Positions 1 through 7,702 are shown, counted from the first letter of the stretch. The stretch is 9,070 bases of DNA from an uncultured Verrucomicrobiota bacterium (GCA_903825695.1 CAIKBP010000185.1:1-9070); one strand, 5' to 3'. The notes: a model not told the origin generated them from the sequence alone. Program-made: numbers and translations.

Positions 1-120
1 ATCTACGCAGTGGGCACGCCACAGGAGATTCAAACAACCACGGACCCAATCGTACGACAATTCATCACGGGCGGCAGTTCAACGCAGGAGGCAAAACATG
101 GCGCAGTATCGATCCACTGA
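1..120 (+). CDS. mlaF: MlaF-like ABC transporter ATP-binding protein, C-terminal end (partial)
   Basis: Frame 1 is open from the left edge to a TGA at 118-120 and gives 39 residues, beginning IYAVGTPQEIQ and containing DPIVRQFITG. A segment of the type GTPxEI...DPxVRQFxxG is the usual C-terminal end of MlaF/Ttg2A-type ATPases, which energise the Mla phospholipid transporter at the inner membrane. Walker A, the signature motif and Walker B lie outside the window, so the call rests on this tail plus the MCE gene that follows. The last 23 bases overlap the start of the MlaD-like gene, which fits translational coupling within an mla operon. No start is visible because the gene is cut by the window edge. 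Family-level confidence is good. The exact gene name depends on the unseen upstream part. Confidence 0.75.
   Translation: MYAVGTPQEIQTTTDPIVRQFITGGSSTQEAKHGAVSIH
86..91 (+). promoter_or_regulatory. Shine-Dalgarno site of the MCE gene
   Basis: A perfect AGGAGG lies six bases before the ATG at 98 and sits inside the end of the upstream ATPase gene. It is the strongest ribosome-binding site in the window and settles the start of the MCE gene. Confidence 0.8.
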
Positions 121-1042
121 AATCAGGGTTGGCATCTTTGTATTGGTTTGTCTGGTGCTGACGGCTGGGATGATCCTCAAGTTCGGCAAGTACGAGCGGC
201 TGGGGAAGAAGAGTTACGAAATCACGGTGATTTTTCCACAGGCCGGCGGCATCGTCAAGAAAGCCAGCGTGCTATTGGCGGGGATTCCCGTCGGTCAGGT
301 GCGCGACGTCCGTCTGGCCGAGGATCATGCCGTGCGCGCCCACGTGACGCTCAGTATTTACGAGGGAGTCACGATCCGGAAGGACGCGAAGTTTGTGATC
401 AACCAATCCGGGTTGCTGGGTGACCGATACATCGATGTGGTCCCGCAAAGCGTGTCGGCGGAGAAATTGAAACCGGGCGACACGGTTGAAGGCTCGTCAA
501 GCGTGGACTTAACGGAGGCGATTCGCGCTGTTGTGGACGTCTTGCAGCAGGCGGCGACAACGATCCAACGAGTGGACAAAGCCATCAAGCGTGTGGATGA
601 AACGGTCTTGAACCAGGAAACCCTGGAGCACGCCCAGTCGGCCATTGCCAACATTGACGTCACCACCAGCAACGCGGCGGCGTTGACACTCGGCTTGAGC
701 ACAACGGCAAGGCGCGTGGACGATCTGGTGTCGAACAATCAAGACGACGTCCGAACCGTGACGAAAAACCTAGCTGAGAGCACACGCCGACTCAATGCGC
801 TACTGGAAAAGATTGAGAAAGGTGAGGGCACGGTCGGCAAACTGATACTCGAGCCGACGTTGCACGACGAGATACTGCGCCTGGTGGAGAATTGGCGCTA
901 TCATGGTTTGCTCTATAAGGAACCGAGTAACGATAGGTTGGGCGACGCCCCACGCGGGGGAATGGCGCCAGTTCCCGCACGGCCGGCGACAAAGGAGCGG
1001 ACAGGGGCACCTAGTGAAGACCGGACAAAAGGGGCGGAATAA
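98..1042 (+). CDS. mlaD: MlaD-like MCE-domain lipid transport protein
   Basis: Predicted 314-residue inner-membrane-anchored, periplasmic substrate-binding subunit of a Mla-type phospholipid transporter. One hydrophobic segment at residues about 11-29, with no cleavage site, should anchor it. The MCE domain follows at about 40-117: an FPQAGGIVKKASVLLAGIPVG stretch, then the conserved SGLLGDRYIDV near 104-114. Residues about 135-240 are helical and rich in A, T, V and charged residues, as in MCE proteins that form a helical extension. GEGTVGKLI (242-250) and the following ENWRYHGLL motif recur after the helix in this family. The last 40 residues are P/G/charge-rich and probably disordered. It is much longer than E. 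coli MlaD (about 183 aa) because of this extension. The start is fixed by AGGAGG and the overlap with the ATPase gene. Which lipid it carries, and in which direction, cannot be read from sequence. Confidence 0.88.
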   Translation: MAQYRSTEIRVGIFVLVCLVLTAGMILKFGKYERLGKKSYEITVIFPQAGGIVKKASVLLAGIPVGQVRDVRLAEDHAVRAHVTLSIYEGVTIRKDAKFVINQSGLLGDRYIDVVPQSVSAEKLKPGDTVEGSSSVDLTEAIRAVVDVLQQAATTIQRVDKAIKRVDETVLNQETLEHAQSAIANIDVTTSNAAALTLGLSTTARRVDDLVSNNQDDVRTVTKNLAESTRRLNALLEKIEKGEGTVGKLILEPTLHDEILRLVENWRYHGLLYKEPSNDRLGDAPRGGMAPVPARPATKERTGAPSEDRTKGAE

Positions 1043-1102
1043 ACATGCCGAACCTGCGTTTTGGCGTTGAACCCGTTATAAGTACGCAAGAAAAGGGTTC
1101 GG

Positions 1103-1108
1103 AAAGGA
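1103..1108 (+). promoter_or_regulatory. Shine-Dalgarno site supporting a GTG start
   Basis: AAAGGA lies seven bases before GTG 1116. It supports that GTG as the true start of the YacL-like gene, rather than an internal ATG in the other frame. The 73-base gap before the gene (1043-1115) shows a TATAAG at 1077-1082 but no well-spaced -35 element, so I do not call a promoter. Confidence 0.55.
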
Positions 1109-1115
1109 ATACACT

Positions 1116-2172
1116 GTGACGCTCATCGCGCTTAGACTTGCATTCTTGGTGCTGTGTACGCTGGGCAGTTGGTCCATCTCGCAAATCTATCCGGATTGGG
1201 CGCAGCACCAGTTGATTGGGTTGGCGCTTGGCTTGGCAGGCGGCTCGGCTGTCATCGGCATTGATCTGGCCACAAAAAGCTTTTCGCTGCGTGGGTTGTC
1301 CGCGGTCACGTTCGGTTTGTTCACCGGCACGCTGGTCAGCTACCTCATTGGTAACTCGGTGCTGTTCTCCAAGGTGGACACGCAGACCAACGTTGTCGCC
1401 CCAGATCATAATGTTCCTGGTGTGTACCTACTTGGCGATGGTCATTGCGCTGCGCGGTAAGGACGAGTTCAATCTCGTGATTCCGTACGTGAAGTTCCGC
1501 CGTGAAGACGTGCCCGAGCGGCTGATCCTGTTGGACACAAATGTGATCATTGATGGGCGGATACTCGAAGTGGCCGCCACCGGCTTTCTTAACGCGATCT
1601 TCGTCATCCCCCGATTTGTATTGCACGAATTGCAGTACGTCGCCGACGCCAGTGACGACATCAAACGAGTGCGCGGACATCGCGGATTGGACATTCTGAA
1701 GTCGTTGCAGAAGAACCCGAACATCGAGCTCAAGATCCATGAGAACGACATCCCGGAAATTAAGGAAGTGGACAGCAAACTGGTGCAACTGGCGCGGATG
1801 CTCAACGCCGAGATCCTGACCAACGACTACAACTTGAACCGGATCGCCGAGCTACAGCATGTCAAGGTGCTCAATCTGAACGAACTCGCCAAGGCATTGC
1901 GGCCCGTCGTGCAGCCGGGGGAGAAACTCACCGTCCAACTGGTCCGTGAGGGACGCGGAGCCGAACAGGCGCTGGCATACCTGGACGACGGCACAATGAT
2001 CGTCGTCCACCGTGCGCGACGATTGATAGGGCGAAGCATGGAGGTGGTAATCTCCAGCGTTCTGCAGACGGCCGCGGGACGCATGGCTTTTGCCGAACTT
2101 GCCGGCGCGGACAATGACAACTCAGTACCCAAAACGGACAAGACAGCGCCTGAACTTGCGCAAGGCAAGTAG
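1116..2172 (+). CDS. yacL: YacL-like membrane-anchored PIN/TRAM-domain protein, frameshifted near 1400
   Basis: The gene is read in two frames. From GTG 1116, the first frame gives a hydrophobic N-terminus with about three membrane segments up to SKVDTQTNVVA (95 codons to 1400). The second frame continues with QIIMFLVCTYLAMVIALRGK, a PIN domain and a TRAM-type domain to the TAA/TAG-class stop at 2170-2172. Omitting one C from CCCC at 1399-1402 joins them into a 351-residue protein, close to B. subtilis YacL (366). PIN acidic residues are visible in LLDTNVIIDGRI, LHELQ, EVDSKLV and TNDYN. The TRAM-like part starts near PGEKLTVQLVREG. Members of the family are predicted metal-dependent ribonucleases, with TRAM probably binding RNA; the substrate is unknown. 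The gene precedes ispD, ispF and cysS, as yacL does in Firmicutes. The break is either a sequencing error or a true mutation. If it is real, a shorter product without most of the membrane anchor could start at ATG 1411. Confidence 0.82.
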
Positions 2173-2192
2173 GTTCTGTTAGGCTGCGGCAC

Positions 2193-2876
2193 ATGGTAAC
2201 CGCGATTGTCCTGGCCGCCGGTCGCTCGTCGCGCATGGGTGGTCGCGCCAACAAGCAATTCCTAAAGCTTCTCGGCAAGCCACTCCTCTATTACTCCCTA
2301 GCCGCACTGGAATCATGCGCCGCAGTAGAGGCAGTTGTCCTGGTGCGACGGCCCGATTGCGCTGGGCAGGCCGAAGAGCTTGTACGCGGGTTTGGTTTCC
2401 GGAAAGTCGTCGCCATGACCGATGGCGGTTTAGAACGGCAGAACTCGGTATGCAACGGGTTGGAGCAGTGTGACCCCGCAACAGAAATTGCCGTTGTGCA
2501 TGACGGGGCGCGACCATTGGTGACACCCACCCTGATTGACATGACCATCCAGAGCGCTTCCGTCCATGGCACGGGCATCGCCGCAACCAAGGTTACAGAC
2601 ACGATCAAGGAGGCTGACGAAAATCGTTTTGTAGTGCGCACGGTGGATCGCACAAAGTTGTGGGCCGTTCAGACGCCGCAGACAGTGCGGTTTCCGCTAT
2701 TGCGGGAAGCTTATGCAAAGGTGTTAGCCGATGGGATTGTGGTAACAGACGAAGCGGCAGCGGTCGAGCGTCTGGGACACAAAGTGCGCTTGGTCGAAAC
2801 CCCGTTCTTGAATCTCAAGATAACAACGCCGAACGATTTGGCCACGGTAGAAGCGTTGATTAAGCAACGCGCATAA
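2193..2876 (+). CDS. ispD: 2-C-methyl-D-erythritol 4-phosphate cytidylyltransferase
   Basis: Cytosolic enzyme of the MEP isoprenoid pathway. It transfers CMP from CTP to methylerythritol 4-phosphate. The 227-residue product has the family's usual length. The N-terminal nucleotide-binding loop reads IVLAAGRSSRMGG (5-17), followed by NKQF (20-23) with the catalytic-type lysine K21. Further family motifs are HDGARP (103-108), DTIKE (136-140), WAVQTPQTVR (157-166), TDEAAAVERLG (185-195) and NLKITTPND (207-215), whose K209 corresponds to the second conserved lysine. The ATG at 2193 is right because LAAG starts five residues later, as is usual; its ribosome site is weak. It starts 20 bases after the PIN/TRAM gene and ends 16 bases before ispF, the next but one pathway enzyme (IspE is not in the window). 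Confidence 0.96.
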   Translation: MVTAIVLAAGRSSRMGGRANKQFLKLLGKPLLYYSLAALESCAAVEAVVLVRRPDCAGQAEELVRGFGFRKVVAMTDGGLERQNSVCNGLEQCDPATEIAVVHDGARPLVTPTLIDMTIQSASVHGTGIAATKVTDTIKEADENRFVVRTVDRTKLWAVQTPQTVRFPLLREAYAKVLADGIVVTDEAAAVERLGHKVRLVETPFLNLKITTPNDLATVEALIKQRA

Positions 2877-2892
2877 TGATAGGCTATCAACC

Positions 2893-3366
2893 ATGAATCG
2901 AGTGGGAATTGGGATTGACGTGCACCGGTTTGCAGCCGGACGTAAGTTAATCATGGGCGGTGTGGAGGTCCCTTCCGAACGAGGTTTGGAAGGACACAGC
3001 GACGCCGACGTACTGGCGCATGCCATCGCCGATGCGCTTTTGGGCGCCACCGCAATGGGCGATATAGGGAAGTTCTACCCCGATACCGATCCAAAGTTCA
3101 AAAACATGGATAGCATGATAATCGTCCGCGATGTGGCGGCCAAACTGCACGAAATTGGCGCGCGAATCAATAACGTGGACGCCGCGATCGTAGCGCAGAC
3201 CCCGAAACTCTCACCGCACATCCCGAAGATGCAGGAAATCCTCGCCAAGAACCTCGGTATCAAGCCCAGACAGGTCGGCATCAAGGCCACAACAAGCGAG
3301 ACGATGGGATTCACGGGACGCAAGGAAGGTATCGTCGTCGTCGCAGTTGCCTCGGTGGAAATATAG
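2893..3366 (+). CDS. ispF: 2-C-methyl-D-erythritol 2,4-cyclodiphosphate synthase
   Basis: MEP-pathway enzyme that cyclises the CDP-methylerythritol phosphate made after IspD and IspE, releasing CMP. The 157-residue length is typical, and the active enzyme is normally a homotrimer with a divalent metal at each active site. Metal ligands are visible as D9 and H11 (IGIDVHRF) and H43 (within GHSDADVLAHAIADALLGA). The signature continues with DIGKFYPDTD (57-66). The CMP-site region KATTSETMGFTGRKEG at 131-146 is complete. The gene sits between ispD and cysS, with only five bases before the cysS ATG, so translation is probably coupled. All active-site residues I can check are present. Confidence 0.97.
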   Translation: MNRVGIGIDVHRFAAGRKLIMGGVEVPSERGLEGHSDADVLAHAIADALLGATAMGDIGKFYPDTDPKFKNMDSMIIVRDVAAKLHEIGARINNVDAAIVAQTPKLSPHIPKMQEILAKNLGIKPRQVGIKATTSETMGFTGRKEGIVVVAVASVEI

Positions 3367-3371
3367 GCGCC

Positions 3372-4790
3372 ATGGCGCTCCAGTTTTTCAACACGCTGAC
3401 GCGCCGGAAAGAGGATTTTTCCCCACCCCCCCGGCATGTCGGCATGTACACGTGCGGGCCGACTGTCTACAACTACGCGCACATCGGCAACCTGCGCGCG
3501 TTCACCTTCGAAGACCTGTTGCGCCGATACCTCGAATACAAAGGCTTCGACGTGAAACACGTGATGAACATCACGGACGTTGAGGACAAAATTATCCGCA
3601 GCGTGCGCGAGACGGGAAAATCATTGCGCGAAGTGACCGATTTCTACACGCAGGAATTCTTTCGCGACCTGGAGACGTTAAATATCAAACGCGCCCACAT
3701 AGTCCCCCGCGCCACCGATACGATCCCGGACATGATCAAGCTGATCGAGACGTTGATTGCAAAGAAACATGCCTACGTTGCGGACGATAGGTCGGTATAT
3801 TTCTCCATCAAGTCGTTCAAAGACTACGGTAAGTTGGCGCATCTCGACTTCGACAACCTGCAGTTTGGCGCGCGCGTCTCCCATGATGAATACGACAAGG
3901 AACACGTCGCTGACTTTGCGCTTTGGAAGGCGTGGAACGAGAAGGATGGCGACGTGAAATGGGATTCGCCGTGGGGCCCGGGCCGTCCGGGCTGGCACAT
4001 TGAGTGCAGCGTGATGAGCATGAAACACCTCGGCGAGAGCTTCGATATTCATTGTGGTGGCGAAGACCTGATTTTCCCGCACCACGAAGATGAAATCGCC
4101 CAAAGCGAAGCGGCAACAGGCAAACCATTCGTCAAGCTCTGGCTGCACAACGCCCATTTGCTCGTCGAAGGCAAGAAGATGAGCAAATCGCTCGGCAATT
4201 TCTATACTCTCCGCGATCTCTTAGCCAAAGGTTGGACGGGCCGCGAGGTTCGATACGCACTCATCAGCGGCCACTACCGCGAACAACTCAATTTCACGTT
4301 CGACGGCCTCCAAGCCGCCCGCTCGGCACTACAGCGAATCGATGAGTTTCTACTGAAATTGCGGGAAGTTAAAGAGGCTGGTCTTGGAAAGGAACGGCTT
4401 GAAAAACCTGTCTTCTCTCCTTTCTTTGAGGTCGCGCTCGACGACGATCTCAACATCAGCGGAGCACTGGGGAATCTATTTGACTCCATTAGAATCATAA
4501 ACACACAGATTGCTCGCAACCTTCTCTCTTCCGAGGAAGCGCGGCGTATTCTGGGAACCTGGGAACGGATCGATACCGTCCTTGGTTTCGGCATACCGGC
4601 GAAATTCGAAGTGCCTGCTAAAATTCAGCGACTGGTCGAGGAACGCCAAGCCGCACGGAAAGCGAAGAACTTCAAGCGGGCGGATGAAATCCGCGATCGG
4701 CTTGCCCAGAGCGGGTGGGTCATTGAGGACACGCCGAAAGGTGCTCGCGCCAAGCGAGTATGGTCTGCTGCGGGTTCAGCCTCGGTGTGA
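3372..4790 (+). CDS. cysS: Cysteinyl-tRNA synthetase
   Basis: Class I aminoacyl-tRNA synthetase that charges tRNA-Cys, in the cytosol. The product is 472 residues (E. coli 461). The ATP-binding HIGH motif reads HIGN at 37-40, and KMSKS is at 269-273. The zinc site that discriminates cysteine is complete: C28 (TCGPT), C212 (WHIECS), H237 and E241 (FPHHEDE), offset by three from E. coli after C28. The C-terminal DALR-like helical domain carries DDDLNISGAL near 357-366, and the usual IRDRLAQSGWVIEDTPKGAR precedes the end. The last residues (AKRVWSAAGSASV) do not look like a typical CysS end. ATG 3372 is chosen because LQFFNTLTRRKE begins just after it, as in relatives. The 3' end of this gene is partly duplicated at 6415-6460. 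Confidence 0.97.
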   Translation: MALQFFNTLTRRKEDFSPPPRHVGMYTCGPTVYNYAHIGNLRAFTFEDLLRRYLEYKGFDVKHVMNITDVEDKIIRSVRETGKSLREVTDFYTQEFFRDLETLNIKRAHIVPRATDTIPDMIKLIETLIAKKHAYVADDRSVYFSIKSFKDYGKLAHLDFDNLQFGARVSHDEYDKEHVADFALWKAWNEKDGDVKWDSPWGPGRPGWHIECSVMSMKHLGESFDIHCGGEDLIFPHHEDEIAQSEAATGKPFVKLWLHNAHLLVEGKKMSKSLGNFYTLRDLLAKGWTGREVRYALISGHYREQLNFTFDGLQAARSALQRIDEFLLKLREVKEAGLGKERLEKPVFSPFFEVALDDDLNISGALGNLFDSIRIINTQIARNLLSSEEARRILGTWERIDTVLGFGIPAKFEVPAKIQRLVEERQAARKAKNFKRADEIRDRLAQSGWVIEDTPKGARAKRVWSAAGSASV

Positions 4791-4802
4791 GGGACTAAGA
4801 AA

Positions 4803-6415
4803 ATGGCTCGGCGAAGTTATTCGGTAAGGCTTTGGCGATGGATATGGATCGCGTTCATGGTTTTGGCGACGTCCATCCCCTATCTGGTGAATTACTTCTC
4901 CACGCCGCCGAGGCTCCATTATACTTGGATCATCCCACCTTTCCCAGAAGATTTGCTTGGCTACATGTCTTGGTCTCAGCAGGCGGCTCATGGAAGCCTG
5001 TTGTTCAAAGTGAAGTACACAGCACTGCCCCATGCACCGTTTCTCTTTCATCCATTTTTTTTATCTGCGGTTTCATCAGTTCGTTGCTGGCATGCGATAT
5101 CGGTGTGGTCCACTTCATTGCCAAAGCCATAGGGGTGGTGTTGTTCTTCGTGATTTTCTTCCGGTACATTGACTATTTGGAGCTGAACTCTCTGCAATCG
5201 GCAATCGCCACCATCTTGGTGGGGGTTTCCTCGGGGTGCGGCTGGCTCGCTCTGAAGTTCGGGATCCATCCCAGTTCCAATTACGACGTTCCAGTCGATC
5301 TCATCATGCCCGAGACAAATACCTTTTGGTCGCTCCTTTGGAATCCGTTGTTTACATACTCCTTATCGCTCCTCGTGCTCTCGATCCATCTCATGGACCG
5401 AGGGACACGGGAAGTGAGAAATCGGGATTTGTGGTTGAGCGGATTATGCGTCGGCGTCCTTGCGCTCATACATCCCTACCAAGTTCCTTTGCTCTTTGCT
5501 TTCGCAGTCATGATCGTGGTGTTCCGACGGGGAAAAGATGCGATGGGCCCTTTGCTTCGCTTCCTAGTGCCAGCGCTCCCGTCAGCGCTGTACATGTTTC
5601 TGGTGTCAAAGTATCACCCCATCGCAGCGATGCACAGTTCTTCGAGAGAAATGAAAAGCCAGCACCTTCTCTCCTACGCGATCGGTTTCGGCACTCCGCT
5701 GCTCCTAGCTCTTGCCGGCTTGTATGTGGAATGGCGAAAGATCGTCCCGCGATACTGGCAACTCCTTCTCTGGGTGCTGCTCTCGATTTCGTTTTCCTAT
5801 TTGCCGTTCTGGTTCCAGCGGAAATCCACCTCCGGCATCCATGTGCCTTTGTGCATTCTGGCCGGGATTTCCGTTGATTGGATCTTAGCGAGGATTCCCG
5901 GAGTGCGAATGCGTCGGTGGGCGTTGGTTGGTTCCACGCTTCTCCTCCTGCCTTTGGCGGTGTCAACGCAGGTGCCATTGCTCGTGAGCGGAAGGAGAAC
6001 CGTAAGGGAAAATGAGGGCGGCGCTTATTACATCGACACCGACCTGCTAAACGCCCTGGATTTTCTGGAGCACAACAGCAACCCCGACGACATTGTCTTC
6101 GCAACTTGGCCGACCAGCAGTCTCATTCCGGGTTTATCCGGCAATACCGTGGTCTGAGGACACTGGGCCATGTCCGTGGATATCCAACGACGCGATCAGT
6201 GGGTCACTCACGTTTTTTTTGGTGAGGGGTGGGGTTGGGATTTGAAAGAACGGCGGCGCGAGTTTTGGGGCGCTGGCATCAAGTTCATCTTTGTCAGCGG
6301 GGAACTCAAGCAGTGGTTCGACGAAACGCACCCCTCGTGGCTCACTCAGGGAACGGACAAGGTCTTCGAAAATGCTTCGGTCATCATCTACCGAAAACGA
6401 GACGTTCCGAAGTGA
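4803..6415 (+). pseudogene. Broken polytopic membrane protein, GT-C glycosyltransferase-like
   Basis: ATG 4803 opens a frame that runs through one membrane helix and an extracytoplasmic loop (PPFPEDLLGYMSWSQQAAHG) to HPFF at 5058. The homologous continuation lies in another frame. Adding one T to the T8 run at 5055-5062 joins them as HPFFFICGFISS. The second frame then encodes about ten hydrophobic helices, including an HPYQ motif near 5470, up to TGA at 6155-6157. The same frame continues past that stop with GHWAMSVDIQRRDQW and a hydrophilic domain ending RKRDVPK at 6412. Repaired, it would be about 537 residues. An acidic first loop, many helices and a C-terminal segment with GHW resemble uncharacterised GT-C-type membrane proteins, so envelope glycan assembly is possible but unproven. 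Two independent lesions of different kinds argue for real decay. It interrupts an otherwise housekeeping gene row. Confidence 0.75.
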
Positions 6416-6460
6416 TCCGCGATGGAGTGGGTCATCGAGGACACGCCAAAAGGCCCTCGA
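6415..6460 (+). repeat. Degenerate partial copy of the cysS 3' end
   Basis: ATCCGCGAT at 6415-6423 matches cysS 4689-4697. After a 14-base deletion relative to cysS, 6428-6460 aligns with cysS 4716-4748, with 28 of 33 bases identical. It reads WVIEDTPKGPR where cysS reads WVIEDTPKGAR. Four of the five differences fall at third codon positions. The scrap begins on the last base of the membrane pseudogene's terminal stop. It has no gene of its own: the short ATG-to-TGA frame at 6422-6499 is just this tail running on. Confidence 0.85.
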
Positions 6461-6552
6461 TCCGGGCTTGTCGCGAAAGATTTGGGTCGGGCCAGTTGAC
6501 AATTCAGCGTTGGTATGGTGAGGTAGCGACGACTGCATGAGACGTGGCAAGC
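6461..6552 (+). other. Non-coding spacer before prfB
   Basis: No gene, RNA or terminator is recognisable here. Together with the cysS scrap it makes the longest stretch without an intact gene (6416-6552). A promoter for prfB would be expected in this stretch, but I see no well-spaced pair of boxes. Confidence 0.4.
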
Positions 6553-7666
6553 ATGATTGACGAACTTAAAGCCAAAGTCCGAGATCTCCGCGAACGCCAT
6601 GCGGCGTTAGGGAGGTATCTTTGACGTCGCCAAACTCTGCAGCCGGCTAATCGAGTTGGAGAACCTCACGGCGGCCGTGTCCTTCTGGGCTGATCAGAGC
6701 AAGGCACGCACAATTCTGGACGAAACCACCACGATCCGTCGCAAACTGGCCACCCTTACCGAACTGGAACGTAAAATCTCTGACGCCGAGGTGTTGATCG
6801 ACCTCGGGGAAAACGAGACAGAAGTGGCGAAAGAAGTGCATGATGCCGAGACGCACTTCAGCCAATTCGAGTTGGAAAGTCTGCTTGGCGAACCGCACGA
6901 CAAATCCAACGCTATCCTCAGCGTCCACTCCGGCGCCGGCGGCACTGAGAGTTGCGATTGGGCGGAAATGTTGTTCCGGATGTACCGCCGCTGGTGCGAC
7001 GCGCGCGGGTTCAAGAGTGAAATCGTGGATATCCAACCCGGCGACGAGGCTGGTATCAAGAGCGTCACGTTGATGGTCACAGGCGACTATGCATTCGGCT
7101 ATCTCAAGGCGGAACGCGGCGTGCATCGTTTGGTGCGCATTTCACCATTCGACTCCAACAAACGTCGTCACACCTCATTCGCGTCGGTGGACGCGGTCGC
7201 GGAACTCGCCGAGAACGACGAGGTTGAGTTGAAGAGCGAAGACATTCGGGTGGACACGTTCCGTGCAGGCGGCAAGGGCGGCCAGAACGTGAACAAGTTG
7301 GAGACCGCTATACGCATGACGCACGCGCCGACGGGAATTGTCGTACAATGCCAGTCGGAACGCAGTCAACATCAGAACCGTGAATTGGCAATGAAGATGT
7401 TGAAGGCGCGCATATATGAGAAACAACAGGACGAAAAACGAGCGGCAATGGAGAAGTATTACGGCGAGAAGGGTGCGATCGCGTGGGGCAACCAGATTCG
7501 CAGCTACGTATTCCAGCCGTACCAGATGGTCAAGGACTTGCGCACGGGCTATCAAACCAGCGATGTGCAAGCTGTGATGAACGGCGACCTCGATCCATTC
7601 ATTGGCGCGTGGCTCAAGAACGGCCAGCCGCGCAAGCGGAAGAGCGGTGTAACCGATGACGATTAG
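6553..7666 (+). CDS. prfB: Peptide chain release factor 2, with programmed +1 frameshift
   Basis: RF2 recognises UAA and UGA in the ribosomal A site and triggers peptide release. The zero frame from ATG 6553 encodes 23 residues (MIDELKAK to LGRYL) and stops at TGA 6622-6624. Slipping +1 at CTT (6619-6621) continues as GAC from 6623, reading DVAKLCSRLIELENL, to TAG at 7664-7666. The full product is 370 residues (E. coli 365), coded by 6553-6621 joined to 6623-7666. The stop-codon recognition tripeptide SPF is at about 197-199 and the catalytic GGQ at about 242-244, inside RAGGKGGQNVNKLE. The frameshift makes synthesis autoregulated: when RF2 is scarce, slow termination at UGA favours slippage. 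The start has no strong ribosome site, but the N-terminus fits the family. Downstream, trpC begins 36 bases after the stop. Confidence 0.97.
6610..6625 (+). promoter_or_regulatory. RF2 programmed +1 frameshift signal
   Basis: The site reads GGGAGG TAT CTT TGA C. It has an internal Shine-Dalgarno-like GGGAGG, a three-base TAT spacer, the slippery CTT (Leu) codon and an in-frame TGA followed by C. The order and spacing match the classical prfB site; only the purine block differs from the E. coli form (AGGGGG). CTT moves to TTT, and reading resumes at GAC. Confidence 0.95.
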
Positions 7667-7702
7667 AAGAAACGACTCCTTGATCCGTATGACAAATTGT
7701 TT

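Noticed and set aside
358..738. Long minus-strand open frames opposite the MCE gene and other genes
   Set aside because: They lie wholly opposite well-supported genes, lack recognisable domains and have no ribosome sites.
1048..1102. Inverted repeat CCGAACC/GGTTCGG before the PIN/TRAM gene, a possible operator or riboswitch
   Set aside because: It is 7 bp with a 41-base gap, has no conserved fold or T-run, and could be chance.
1216..2172. A 318-residue PIN/TRAM protein starting at 1216
   Set aside because: The Arg/Ser/Trp-rich stretch before about 1402 is an out-of-frame reading of the true membrane segment.
6155..6157. TGA read as selenocysteine or tryptophan
   Set aside because: The gene also carries a frameshift, no SECIS-like hairpin was evident, and TGA ends other genes here and works as a stop in the prfB switch.
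4832..6157. A 441-residue membrane protein starting at ATG 4832
   Set aside because: Its first 70 or so residues are an out-of-frame shadow. The true N-terminus, with a membrane helix, is in the frame starting at 4803.
6434..6461. Inverted repeat ATCGAGG/CCTCGAT with a 14-base loop, a possible terminator
   Set aside because: The stem is only 7 bp, the loop is long and no T-run follows. Most of it is explained by the cysS-derived sequence.
6422..6499. Small gene of 25 codons starting with ATG
   Set aside because: It is the cysS 3' remnant read through to a chance stop, with no ribosome site.
7697..7702. TTG start for trpC
   Set aside because: ATG 7703 begins with the usual MTILDKIVA type of start; the TTG would add only two residues.
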